From CF-162 sp040882565 (GTDB lineage: Bacteria > Chloroflexota > Dehalococcoidia > SM23-28-2 > RBG-16-64-32), in NCBI GenBank assembly GCA_040882565.1, contig JBBEAZ010000032.1, positions 1 to 17,445 of the forward strand: a DNA stretch of 17,445 nucleotides, given 5' to 3'. This document shows positions 1 through 6,866 of this stretch, in pieces; position 1 is the first letter of the stretch; each line of letters begins with the position of its first letter. The position numbers and the translations under genes were made by a program. Under the pieces are notes generated by a model. It made no database searches. It was not told the origin of the DNA and saw nothing but the letters and a program-made list of their open reading frames with translations.

Positions 1-52
1 GCCGCATGGAGCGAGCGTTTGGTGTTGGGCTTGCACCTCGCGGAATGCGGGG

Positions 53-139
53 CCCATCCCCGCCCCCCTCCCCAAAATATGGGAGAAATCGGGGGGACGC
101 CCCCCGAACCCCCCGGCAGCGGCTCCGCTGCACCTCGCG
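53..139 (+). repeat. Type I composite repeat, copy A
   Basis: First of five similar non-coding elements. Read on the plus strand it has a C-rich block (53-73) that is a four-tract G-quadruplex motif on the minus strand. A short A/T-rich spacer follows. Next is a hairpin with arms CGGGGGG (90-96) and CCCCCCG (100-106) and loop ACG, then a C-run, then the hairpin GCAGCGGCTCCGCTGC (116-131) and the tail ACCTCGCG. It lies beyond the 3' end of the histidine phosphatase gene. The modules are seen directly; the function is unknown. The rest of 1-337 holds a type II hairpin and no convincing gene. Confidence 0.85.
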
Positions 140-195
140 GGGTCGCACAGCCGGGCTGTTTCAGGTTTGCGTGTGTGGTCGCACGGAGGGGCACC

Positions 196-254
196 GGGCG
201 AAGCACGAGCACGGCGAAATGTTGGAGAGAGGCGGCACGTGCTTCGCCCCTACG
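196..254 (+). repeat. Type II long-hairpin repeat, copy A'
   Basis: A perfect 12-bp inverted repeat: GGGCGAAGCACG (196-207) pairs with CGTGCTTCGCCC (238-249) across about 30 nt, followed by the family tail CCTACG. Copies with the same GGGCG...CGCCCCTACG plan occur after other type I elements in the window. There is no U-tract for a classical intrinsic terminator. Function unknown. Confidence 0.75.
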
Positions 255-337
255 TTGGGTTCGGCGAAGCTGCTGGCGGAAGTCGCGAAAGTTTTCGCGG
301 TGACGGATGCGCCGTTCACGCAAGGGCCTACGACCAG

Positions 338-868
338 TCAGGCTAGCTCGTACTCCCAGCCGGGCTGCCATTCCCATGCTCCGGTGACAAGTTCTGCGAG
401 ATCGTGCCCGTTCAGGATGTGCTCGATGGCGTGGTGGGGTGCTCGATGGGCCACGACCAGCACGACTCGGGCTTCGTTTTCGCGCCTCAGGTCGTCGAGG
501 AACGCGCCGACCCTACGCGTGACGTCGGTATAGCTCTCGCCGTCAGGGAATGGATTGGAAACGTGATCGCGACTTGCCGCGTGCACTTCGGCGACTGGGT
601 GGCCGTTCATTTCGCCGAAGTTGCATTCGCGAAGGCGGGCGTCGGTGCGGATTGGGACGCCAGTATCGCCGAAGGCGATCTCGGCCGTCCGCCGCGCCCG
701 CAGGAGGTCTAAGCAGTAGACGACGTCGATGCCGTCGGCGGCGCGGCGATTTCCCAGCTCGGCGGCCTGGAGACGGCCTGTCGGTGACAGGTCGGGGTCG
801 TTGTGACCGGAGGCCGCACCCGCTTCGTTGTCGGTCGAGGTGGAATGCGTCTCGTAGATCAGGCGCAT
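338..868 (-). CDS. Histidine phosphatase family protein (phosphoglycerate mutase-like), atypical RHG motif
   Basis: A 176-residue single-domain cytoplasmic protein of the histidine phosphatase superfamily. The usual N-terminal LxRHGxT motif reads ETHSTS here, so the nucleophilic His (residue 8) is kept but the preceding Arg is lost. LRECNFGEMNG matches the acid/phosphate-pocket region, and VVAHRAPHHAIEH carries the second catalytic His. Family members dephosphorylate small metabolites or proteins; the substrate cannot be told. The ATG lies 4 bp after the stop of the PEP mutase-family gene, with only a weak ribosome binding site (GCGGA), so it is probably translated by coupling. No clear terminator was found downstream; a type I/type II repeat pair lies there. 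Confidence 0.85.
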   Translation of the reverse strand: MRLIYETHSTSTDNEAGAASGHNDPDLSPTGRLQAAELGNRRAADGIDVVYCLDLLRARRTAEIAFGDTGVPIRTDARLRECNFGEMNGHPVAEVHAASRDHVSNPFPDGESYTDVTRRVGAFLDDLRRENEARVVLVVAHRAPHHAIEHILNGHDLAELVTGAWEWQPGWEYELA

Positions 869-872
869 TCCG

Positions 873-1730
873 CTAGTCGAGGCGGCTGTCGATGAGGGAG
901 CGGAGTTCGGTGCGGGTGATGCCGTCGGCGAGCGAGGTCATGGTGCCTGGACCCAGTACTTCTTCGGCGAAGCGCTTGACGCCGCTGGCGGCAGCGTACA
1001 GGAAGGCGCTGCCGAAGCTGACGCGCGCGACGCCCAGTTCCTGCATCTCTTGGACGCTGGGTGAGCCGGGAACGGCGATGAAGCTGACAGGAGCCGGGAC
1101 TTCTTTGGCGAAGGTGCGGATCGCTTCGGGGTCGGTGGTGCCCCAGGTGAAGATGCACTCGGCGCCGACTGTGGCGTAGGCCTGGCCGCGGCGGACGGCC
1201 TCTTTCAGCCCGGTTGCGGGGTCGTCGCGGTGGACGAGGAAGGCGTCGGTGCGGGCGTTGAGGCAGAACTCGGAGCCGAGTTTCTGGCGCTCGTCCATGA
1301 AGGCGGCGATCTTCTCGAGTTGCTGTTCGAGCGGGAGGAGCGTGACGCCGTCCTCGTGGGCCGAATCTTCCATGTTCATCCCGGCGACACCGGCGGCGAC
1401 GAACGCGCGGACGCTCTCACGGACTTCGTCGGGGCCGCCGAAGCCGTCCTCGCCGTCGGCGTTGACGGGCAGACTGACGGCGCCGGCAATCTCGCCGGTG
1501 ACCGCGACGGTTTTGTCGCGGCCGATGCCGAGGTCGTGGCGGCCGGCGGCGTTGGCGATGGCGGCGCTGCTGCCCTGGATCGCCTTGAAGCCAAGCTGCT
1601 GGAAGAGAAGCGCGCTGAGGACATTGAAGGCGCCGGGCATGACGAGGATTTCGGGGGCCTGGATGAGTTCGCGCAGGCGGCGGCTTTTCTCGTTGGCAGT
1701 GGTGATGGTTTCGGTGGGGATGTTGGGCAT
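873..1730 (-). CDS. Isocitrate lyase/PEP mutase family protein
   Basis: A 285-residue TIM-barrel enzyme of the PEP mutase/isocitrate lyase superfamily (carboxyvinyl-carboxyphosphonate phosphorylmutase-like annotations). Evidence is the N-terminal VMPGAFNVLSA and GSSAAIANAAG segments, the metal-site motif NADGEDGFGG (the family D-x-D-x-G-x-G pattern), the Glu of MNMEDS, and CLNARTDAF. The KKCGH signature of true isocitrate lyase is absent after MNMEDS, so C-C lyase activity on isocitrate is unlikely; the substrate is open. The start at 1730 is preferred over an in-frame upstream start at 1793 because GGAGGT (1737-1742) sits 6 nt upstream of it. It is the first gene of a two-gene operon with the histidine phosphatase. 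No confident promoter was found. Confidence 0.85.
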   Translation of the reverse strand: MPNIPTETITTANEKSRRLRELIQAPEILVMPGAFNVLSALLFQQLGFKAIQGSSAAIANAAGRHDLGIGRDKTVAVTGEIAGAVSLPVNADGEDGFGGPDEVRESVRAFVAAGVAGMNMEDSAHEDGVTLLPLEQQLEKIAAFMDERQKLGSEFCLNARTDAFLVHRDDPATGLKEAVRRGQAYATVGAECIFTWGTTDPEAIRTFAKEVPAPVSFIAVPGSPSVQEMQELGVARVSFGSAFLYAAASGVKRFAEEVLGPGTMTSLADGITRTELRSLIDSRLD

Positions 1731-1819
1731 GTGGGTACCTCCGGAAGTCAGGGTATCGGACTGGGGGGAGGCGCGGCTATACGGATTCGGCAATCATGCA
1801 CCCCGCGGAGCATGGTGCG

Positions 1820-1914
1820 CCCCCCGCCCCCCGCCCCCCGCCCCCACCCATAAATTGTGAGGTCGGGGGACACCCCCCGAACCCCCCAGCGGCGGCTCCG
1901 CTGCATCTTCGCGT
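1820..1914 (+). repeat. Type I composite repeat, copy B
   Basis: It has the same order of modules as copy A. The C-rich block (1820-1849) holds five C-tracts and is a very strong G4 motif on the minus strand. The first hairpin has arms CGGGGG (1864-1869) and CCCCCG (1874-1879). The second hairpin is shifted: CAGCGG (1887-1892) pairs with CCGCTG (1898-1903) around a 5-nt loop. The pairing survives although the sequence differs from the other copies. The tail is CATCTTCGCG. Confidence 0.85.
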
Positions 1915-1950
1915 GGTACCAAAGAGCCCGAGGTTTGCGAACGATCGGGG

Positions 1951-2034
1951 CGCTGGGTGGGCGAGACCCACCGCGGCGGGCAGGCACGTGCACTGCGCGA
2001 TGTGGAGGCGATGGGTGGGTGCCTCGCCCCTACG
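1951..2034 (+). repeat. Type II long-hairpin repeat, copy B'
   Basis: GGGCGAG (1959-1965) pairs with CTCGCCC (2023-2029). ACCCACC (1966-1972) can extend the stem with GGTGGGT (2014-2020) across a 2-nt bulge. The loop contains CACGTGCACTGCGCGA, which is identical in copy C' near 6797. The tail is CCCCTACG. It lies about 40 bp after type I copy B. Confidence 0.75.
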
Positions 2035-2379
2035 CGGGTTGTTGGTACGGGTCGTGGCGCGTGTGGTCGCTCGGCGGGGCGTTTGGGGGCGCAGCAACGG
2101 GATCACTTGTGAGGTCGTTGGCTAACGTCTTGCGTGGGCGGATGTGGACGGTTGAAGGCGAGGGGATGTTGGCGCGCCCCTGCGTTACGGGGGCGGCTCT
2201 AGCGACCTGTGTTGTCGCACAAGGCAAGCGCTACGGGAAGACGAATGTGGGCGTGGAGGCCTGCGGGGTCCGCCGCTGAGGCATGCCATCGGGTAGCGCG
2301 AATGTTTGGGTGTTGCGAGGGGTGTCGTGGAGTAAGGCCTCCGCTACGTTCCGGAAGGGGCGACCTTGGCGGCCGGTCT

Positions 2380-2808
2380 TCACTTGGCGTTGGCGGGGAG
2401 GTATTTTTCGGGGGCGGCGTTGAAGGCTTCCTGGCAGCTGAGGGCGCAGAAGTAGTGGGTCTGACCCATGTATTCGGATGACGCGGCGGCAGTGGCGGGG
2501 TCCACGTCCATGCCGCAGACGGGGTCCTTGGCCATCGTTGTGGTCCTTTCGGCTCGCATCATGGCGTCGTGGTCGTGGGGTTCGAGGCGGATCTTCTGGC
2601 CGGTCGCGCGGGCGTGGAGGATGGCAGGGACCGTGGGCATCAGGATGACCATCGCGAGGAGGAAGACCCAGATGGCGCCGCCGATGCGCGCGGTCGAGTC
2701 GTAGTCGCCGGGAAGGGTGGCGGCGAGGAAGGTGAGTGCGGCGAGGAGCGCGAGGCTCGTGTAGACGAGGGGGGCGACGCGGTTGACGTTTGCTTGTGTG
2801 AGTCTCAT
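2380..2808 (-). CDS. Small membrane protein with C-terminal YHS domain, last gene of copper operon
   Basis: A 142-residue protein. Residues about 10-33 and 41-65 look like two membrane helices. After a short linker, residues about 94-139 form a YHS domain: KDPVCGMDV, then YFCALSCQEAF. YHS domains bind metal through these Cys residues and are common beside or fused to copper ATPases, so a copper sensing or handover role for CopA is plausible (inference). The ATG overlaps the copA stop by 4 bp (ATGA). An internal Met just before KDPVCG has an AAGGA-like site 8-9 nt upstream, so a separate soluble YHS product is possible. The coding end is at 2380. Confidence 0.85.
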   Translation of the reverse strand: MRLTQANVNRVAPLVYTSLALLAALTFLAATLPGDYDSTARIGGAIWVFLLAMVILMPTVPAILHARATGQKIRLEPHDHDAMMRAERTTTMAKDPVCGMDVDPATAAASSEYMGQTHYFCALSCQEAFNAAPEKYLPANAK

Positions 2809-5525
2809 TGCGCGGCCTCGATTGCGTGGCGCGCGTGCGGGTCGCGCTCGGCTGGGGCGGATGGAGGGCCGCGCTTGACCGCCGGCGTGTAGCGGCGCAT
2901 GCGGAGGGTGTTCATCGTCACGGAGAAGCTGCTGGTGGCCATGAGGAGGGCGGCGAGTTCGGGGCTGACGATCTGGGTGACCCAGGGGTAGAGGATACCG
3001 GCGGCGAGCGGCAGCATGGCGGCGTTGTAGCCGAAGGCCCAGAAGAGGTTCTGGCGGACGACGCGCATGGTCTGGCGGCCGATCTGGACGGCGGCGACGA
3101 CGTCGAGGATGTCGTCGCGGATGAGGATGACGTTGCCGGTCTCACGGGCGACGTCGGCACCGGAGCCGATGGCGATGCCGGCTTCGGCCTGGGCTAGGGC
3201 GGGCGCGTCGTTGACGCCGTCGCCGACCATGGCGACGGCGCGCCCCGACTCCTGCAGCTTCTTGACCTCGGCAGCCTTGTCCTGGGGGAGGACCTCGGCG
3301 AGGACGCGGTCGATGGCGAGAGCGCGGCCGATGGCCTCGGCGGTGCGGCGGTTGTCGCCGGTGATCATGACGACTTCGAGGCCGAGCGCCTTGAGTTCGC
3401 GGATGGCGTGGAGGGACGATTCCTTGAGTGTGTCGGCGACGGCGACGAGGCCGGCGGGGTGTAGGGCAGCCTGGCCAGCGCCAGGTCCTTCGGGCTCCCC
3501 GCCTCCTGCTTCTACCTCCCGCCCCTCAGGAAACGAGTGCTCCCCGCCCCCTGCTTCGGCCGCCCTCCCCTCGGGAAACGAGGTGGCGACGAACATGACG
3601 GTCTTGCCTTCGTTTTCGAGGCGTTCGGAGTCGGGGATGAGGGAGGAGATGTCGACGTTGCGGTCGGCCATGAGGCGGCGGTTACCAAGGAGGACCGGCG
3701 TGCCGTCGACTATGGCTTCGACGCCGAGGCCGGGGATGGAGTCGAAGGACTCGGGTTCGGGGATGGTGAGGTTGCGGTCGGTGGCGCCGCGGACGATGGC
3801 TTCGCCGAGGGGGTGTTCGGAGTGGCGCTCGGCGGCGGCGGCGAGGGTTAGGACATATTCCCGGTCAGGGCTGGGGCCCTGACCCACGGCGGCAATGACG
3901 TCGGTGACAGAGGGCTCGCCCCTGGTGAGAGTGCCGGTCTTGTCGAGGAGCACGGTGTCGATGCGGGAGAGGGCTTCGACGGCGTCTGCGCCCTTGAAGA
4001 GGATGCCGAACTCGGCGCCTTTGCCGGTGCCGGCCATCATCGCCGCGGGGGTGGCGAGGCCGACGGCGCAGGGGCAGGAGATGATGAGGACGGTGACGGA
4101 GACGAGGAGCGCGAAGCCGAATACCTCGAGGTCTGTCAGTTCGTAGGGGGTGAGGACGAGGCGCGTGCCGGCCTCGAAGAAGGCGTCGTAGCCGACGAAG
4201 AACCAGAAGAGGAAGACGACGAGGGCGAGCGCGTGCACGGCGAGGATGAAGCTGCCGGCGACGCGGTCGGCGAGCGCCTGGATCGGCGCCTTGGTGGTCT
4301 GCGCTTCTTCGACGAGGCGAATGATCTGGGCGAGGGCTGTGTCAGCGCCGACGCGGCGGGCCTCGAAGCGGAACGCGCCGGTCTTGTTGATCGTGCCGGC
4401 GATCACTTCGTCGCCCTGGCGCTTCTCGACGGGGATGCTCTCGCCGGTGACCATGGACTCGTCGACGGCTGAGTAGCCTTCGACAACCACGCCGTCGACA
4501 GGGATGGAGTCGCCGGGGCGGACGATGACGACATCGCCGACCTCGACCTCGTCGGCCGGGATCTCGATCTCGCTGCCATTGCGGAGGACGGTCGCGCGGC
4601 GGGGGCGGAGCTGCATGAGCTTGCGGATCGCCTCGGAGGTGCGGCCGCGTGTAAGGGCTTCGAGGTAGCGGCCGAGGACGATGAAGGCGATCAGGAGGGC
4701 GGCGGCTTCGTAGAAGGTGGCGCGCTCGCCGCCGAAGCCGGCGTCGGGGAAGAAGGTGTTGATGACGGCGATGAGGTAGGCGGCCCCGATGCCGGTGGCG
4801 TAGAGGAGATTCATGTCGGTGCCGCCGCGGCGGAGGCCGTTCCACGAATGGACGAAGAATTGGCGGCCGGGGCCGAGCACGAGCGGCGTTGTCAGCGCGA
4901 AGAGCAGGTACTTGTCGCCGGCCCAGTCGGGCATGAAGGAGTCAAGCGGGTCGTACATGCTGAAGGTGAGAAACATGATCAGCGCGCCGAGCGGCCAGGC
5001 GAGGAGCATGTTCACCTGCTGGCGGCGGATCTCGTCCTGGCGCAGCTTGCGCTCGCGGTCGAGACCCGCTTCGCCTGCGCCCTTGTCGTGAACCTCGTAG
5101 CCGAGAGAGCGGATCGTCTTCTTGATCTCGGCGGCGGAGACGGCCGAGTCGAGGAAATCGACGCTGACTGTGTCGGTGGCGAAGTTGAACTTGACGTCCT
5201 GCACGCCGGGTAGGCCCCGAACGGCTGGGCCGATGACGTGCTCGCAATGGCCGGGGGTCATGCCGAGGACGAGCAGGTCGATTTGTGCGCCGGGGACCTC
5301 GTAGCCGATCTCTTTGACGCGTTCGGCCATCTGTGGCACAGAGCAGACGGCCGGGTCGTACGTGACGCCCGCCTTGCCGGCGCTGAGGTTGACGGTGCAG
5401 TCCTCGACGCCGGGGACGCCCTTGAGCGCCTTCTCGACCTTGTTGACGCAAGCGGCGCACGTCATGCCTGCGACGGGGATGGTGATATCTTTGCGGTCAG
5501 TTGAGGGGGTCGCCATCGGGGTCAT
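2805..5525 (-). CDS. copA: Copper-translocating P-type ATPase CopA, with a repeat insertion
   Basis: A 906-residue P1B-1 ATPase for Cu(I) export across the inner membrane. HMA domain 1 (about 13-77) has GMTCAAC with Cys23/Cys26. HMA domain 2 (about 82-147) has GMTPGHC and so keeps only one Cys. Core motifs are TGES (360-363), the CPC metal site (484-486), the DKTGT phosphorylation site (Asp528), the HP dipeptide (571-572), GDGVNDAP (768-775), YN (833-834) and MATSS (862-866), which fit Cu(I) specificity. Residues 649-688 are a Gly/Glu-rich insertion of a tandem 15-residue repeat between the nucleotide-binding and phosphorylation segments. The start overlaps the methyltransferase stop by 4 bp and lacks a good ribosome binding site, so translation is probably coupled. 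Confidence 0.97.
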   Translation of the reverse strand: MTPMATPSTDRKDITIPVAGMTCAACVNKVEKALKGVPGVEDCTVNLSAGKAGVTYDPAVCSVPQMAERVKEIGYEVPGAQIDLLVLGMTPGHCEHVIGPAVRGLPGVQDVKFNFATDTVSVDFLDSAVSAAEIKKTIRSLGYEVHDKGAGEAGLDRERKLRQDEIRRQQVNMLLAWPLGALIMFLTFSMYDPLDSFMPDWAGDKYLLFALTTPLVLGPGRQFFVHSWNGLRRGGTDMNLLYATGIGAAYLIAVINTFFPDAGFGGERATFYEAAALLIAFIVLGRYLEALTRGRTSEAIRKLMQLRPRRATVLRNGSEIEIPADEVEVGDVVIVRPGDSIPVDGVVVEGYSAVDESMVTGESIPVEKRQGDEVIAGTINKTGAFRFEARRVGADTALAQIIRLVEEAQTTKAPIQALADRVAGSFILAVHALALVVFLFWFFVGYDAFFEAGTRLVLTPYELTDLEVFGFALLVSVTVLIISCPCAVGLATPAAMMAGTGKGAEFGILFKGADAVEALSRIDTVLLDKTGTLTRGEPSVTDVIAAVGQGPSPDREYVLTLAAAAERHSEHPLGEAIVRGATDRNLTIPEPESFDSIPGLGVEAIVDGTPVLLGNRRLMADRNVDISSLIPDSERLENEGKTVMFVATSFPEGRAAEAGGGEHSFPEGREVEAGGGEPEGPGAGQAALHPAGLVAVADTLKESSLHAIRELKALGLEVVMITGDNRRTAEAIGRALAIDRVLAEVLPQDKAAEVKKLQESGRAVAMVGDGVNDAPALAQAEAGIAIGSGADVARETGNVILIRDDILDVVAAVQIGRQTMRVVRQNLFWAFGYNAAMLPLAAGILYPWVTQIVSPELAALLMATSSFSVTMNTLRMRRYTPAVKRGPPSAPAERDPHARHAIEAAQ
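3495..3584 (-). repeat. 45-bp tandem repeat (2 units) inside copA
   Basis: Units 3495-3539 and 3540-3584 are each 45 bp, exactly 15 codons, and encode about SFPEGRxxEAGGGE twice. They diverge at several positions. The remainder of the 120-bp insertion (3462-3494) contains the hairpin CCTGGC-CAGC-GCCAGG (3470-3485). The whole insertion is in frame and Gly/Glu-rich, unlike the conserved ATPase sequence on both sides. Confidence 0.85.
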
Positions 5526-6211
5526 TTTGTCGCACGCAGGAAGAGCGCCACCCTGTCATCCGGGTTGACCAGTTCGACCGCCTTGAAGCCGGCGTCAGTG
5601 ATTGCGCTGCGGAGTTGGTCTGGGTAGTCGTCAGGCAAGCTATGGCCGACGAGTTTCATGAACAGGCCGATGGGGCCTCCGTCCGGCTTGATGTCGACGG
5701 CGATGAGGCGGCCACCCGGTTTGAGGACGCGACAGACTTCAGCCAGCCCGCGCACCTTCAGGTCGTCGGGCAGGTGATGCAGCATGAAGCTACTGAGGGC
5801 GACGTCGAACTCGCTGTCGGCGAATGGCAGGTCCTCGATCGGAGCGAGGCGGAAGTCGATCTTGCGGCCCTTCGCGGCGGCTTTGCGGTTGGCGACGCCG
5901 ATCATGTCGGGAGAGGCGTCGATACCGGCGACTCGCGCTTCGGCGCCGACCTTGCGGGCCGCGCGCAGCGTGAGGTCGCCGGTGCCGCAGCCAACGTCGA
6001 GCACGGACTCGCCGGGCTGGAGGCGGGCGGCCTTGATGGTGGCCTTGCGGACGTTGGAAATGGTGCCGAAGGAGGAGAGCCAGGCGATCGGATCGTAGAA
6101 GCGCGCCCACCAGGTGATGGTGGCGCCTTCGGTCTGTGGCGCGCTGTGTTGGTGTCTGGTTGTCATGGCGCCTTCGGTCTGTGGCGCGCTGTGCTGGTGT
6201 CTGGTTGTCAT
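5522..6211 (-). CDS. Class I SAM-dependent methyltransferase in copper operon
   Basis: A 229-residue Rossmann-fold methyltransferase. Motif I is VLDVGCGTGDLTL (about 69-81), followed by VAGIDASPDMI with the SAM-ribose acidic residue, then FDVALSSFMLHHL (motif IV) and LKPGGRLIAVD (post-motif). The closest general type is the UbiE/MenG-like Methyltransf_11/25 group; the substrate is unknown. Residues 1-15 and 16-30 are an identical duplication (MTTRHQHSAPQTEGA), so two Met starts exist. The first is favoured because AGAAGGAG stands 6 nt before it, overlapping the csoR stop. The stop overlaps the copA start (ATGA). Its place between csoR and copA suggests copper-induced expression. Confidence 0.88.
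   Translation of the reverse strand: MTTRHQHSAPQTEGAMTTRHQHSAPQTEGATITWWARFYDPIAWLSSFGTISNVRKATIKAARLQPGESVLDVGCGTGDLTLRAARKVGAEARVAGIDASPDMIGVANRKAAAKGRKIDFRLAPIEDLPFADSEFDVALSSFMLHHLPDDLKVRGLAEVCRVLKPGGRLIAVDIKPDGGPIGLFMKLVGHSLPDDYPDQLRSAITDAGFKAVELVNPDDRVALFLRATK
6122..6211 (-). repeat. 45-bp tandem duplication at the methyltransferase start
   Basis: Units 6167-6211 and 6122-6166 differ at one silent base (CAG/CAA for Gln). Each carries its own ATG, so the duplication adds 15 residues without shifting the frame. Near identity suggests a recent event. The unit length equals that of the tandem repeat within copA, although the sequences are unrelated. Confidence 0.95.
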
Positions 6212-6223
6212 GGCGGGCTCCTT

Positions 6224-6490
6224 CTACTTATTGGCGAGCGAGTAGAGATCGAGCAGTTCGTCGATGACCTGGCTGTCGCGGCCCTCCTTGATGCCTTCGA
6301 CGACGCAGGTGTGGAGGTGGCCGTCGAGCATGATCTGCTCCATCTTCTCGATGGCGCGGCGGACGGCGAAGGTCTGCTTGAGGACATCGACGCAGTACTT
6401 GTCGTCTTCGACCATGCGGCGGACGCCCTGGAGGTGGCCTTCGATGAAAGCGAGGCGTTTGAGGACGTCGGTTCGTTTCTCTGGTAGCAT
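6224..6490 (-). CDS. csoR: CsoR-family copper-sensing transcriptional repressor
   Basis: An 88-residue all-helical repressor of the CsoR/RcnR family (DUF156). The Cu(I) ligands Cys33, His58 and Cys62 are present with the spacing 25 and 4 that characterises CsoR (36/61/65 in the Mycobacterium tuberculosis protein), which points to copper rather than nickel sensing. The frame stays open upstream to 7012, but that part runs through a repeat element. The start at 6490 is chosen because AAGGAG precedes it by 4 nt and family homology begins there. It is the first gene of the copper operon; the methyltransferase starts 12 bp after its stop. A candidate operator lies 17-33 nt upstream of its start codon. 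Confidence 0.95.
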   Translation of the reverse strand: MLPEKRTDVLKRLAFIEGHLQGVRRMVEDDKYCVDVLKQTFAVRRAIEKMEQIMLDGHLHTCVVEGIKEGRDSQVIDELLDLYSLANK

Positions 6491-6506
6491 ATGGCTCCTT
6501 ACCCAG

Positions 6507-6523
6507 ACCCCCCCGGTGGGGGT
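6507..6523 (-). promoter_or_regulatory. Probable CsoR operator
   Basis: A perfect inverted repeat ACCCCC-N5-GGGGGT between the -10 element and the csoR start codon. CsoR proteins bind GC-rich palindromes of this type, with central C-run/G-run halves and A/T ends. The site would cover the start of the transcript, so binding without copper should repress the whole csoR - methyltransferase - copA - YHS unit, including csoR itself. The symmetry is seen; the binding is inferred. Confidence 0.65.
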
Positions 6524-6532
6524 TGCGGATAC

Positions 6533-6541
6533 AGCATAGCA
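6533..6541 (-). promoter_or_regulatory. Extended -10 promoter of the copper operon
   Basis: On the minus strand TGC-TATGCT (hexamer at 6533-6538) forms an extended -10 element. No good -35 hexamer is found at 16-18 nt upstream, which is typical of extended -10 promoters. The predicted start lies just upstream of the putative CsoR operator. Confidence 0.5.
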
Positions 6542-6562
6542 CGTTCGGCATGCTCTTGGCAG

Positions 6563-6651
6563 CCCCGCCCCACCCCCTACCCCTAGAAAAATGGGACTTC
6601 GGGGGGACACCCCCCGAACCCCCCGGCAGCGGAGCCGCTGCACCTTGGCGT
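6563..6651 (+). repeat. Type I composite repeat, copy C
   Basis: The C-rich block is at 6563-6583 (four G-tracts on the minus strand). The first hairpin has 9-bp arms TTCGGGGGG (6598-6606) and CCCCCCGAA (6610-6618) with loop ACA. The second is GCAGCG-GAGC-CGCTGC (6626-6641). The tail is ACCTTGGCG. The loop of the second hairpin differs from copies A and D while the stem is identical. The block starts 24 bp upstream of the csoR -10 element. Confidence 0.85.
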
Positions 6652-6712
6652 TGAGGTGCAAGACTGTGGTGAGGGATCCACGGAGGCGTGGGGCGCAGGA
6701 CGGGGCGTTTTC

Positions 6713-6738
6713 GGGCGCAGTAAGCGGCGCCCCTACCG
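6713..6738 (+). repeat. Type II repeat, short form
   Basis: GGGCGC (6713-6718) pairs with GCGCCC (6727-6732) around an 8-nt loop and ends in the family tail CCCTACCG. It lies about 60 bp after type I copy C. Confidence 0.6.
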
Positions 6739-6784
6739 AGGGTTGGGCCGAAATGGAGGGTGTGTGGCCGCACTGAGGGGCGCT

Positions 6785-6848
6785 GGGCGGGCGAGACACG
6801 TGCACTGCGCGACGTTGAGGCGATACGGTGGGTGCCTCGCCCCTACGG
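6785..6848 (+). repeat. Type II long-hairpin repeat, copy C'
   Basis: GGGCGAG (6789-6795) pairs with CTCGCCC (6836-6842), followed by the tail CCTACG. The internal CACGTGCACTGCGCGA is identical to that in copy B'. The copy ends about 20 bp from the stop of the Kelch gene. Confidence 0.75.
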
Positions 6849-6866
6849 GTGAGGTTTCGAGGGTGG

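Larger units (their letters stand above)
1731..2379. other. Intergenic region with repeats, no gene supported
   Basis: It contains type I copy B and type II copy B'. Between 2035 and 2379 there are only scattered fragments of the same repeats, such as GTGTTGTCGCAC at 2210-2221 and a GGCGCGCCCCTGCG stretch near 2170. Short reading frames exist on both strands, but they run through the repeats, lack ribosome binding sites and match no known family. No intrinsic terminator for the copper operon that ends at 2380 could be identified. Confidence 0.7.
6491..6866. other. Intergenic region: copper promoter plus repeats
   Basis: The first 50 bp hold the csoR promoter and operator. The rest is type I copy C followed by one short and one long type II hairpin. 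No additional gene is supported. The upstream extension of the csoR frame into this region is not used because it translates repeat sequence. Confidence 0.75.

Noticed and set aside
6..533. Plus-strand open frame at the left end
   Set aside because: It runs through type I and type II repeats and then antisense to the histidine phosphatase; no ribosome binding site or family match.
1731..1793. Upstream start of the PEP mutase-family protein
   Set aside because: The extra 21 residues have no homology-like pattern, and the GGAGGT site is placed for the start at 1730.
2809..4845. Plus- and minus-strand frames overlapping copA in other phases
   Set aside because: Their codon use is the shadow of copA, and the products are Arg/Ala/Ser-rich without motifs.
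5501..6487. Long plus-strand open frame opposite the methyltransferase and csoR
   Set aside because: It is the antisense frame of two well-supported genes, resembles no family and has no ribosome binding site; high GC keeps such frames open.
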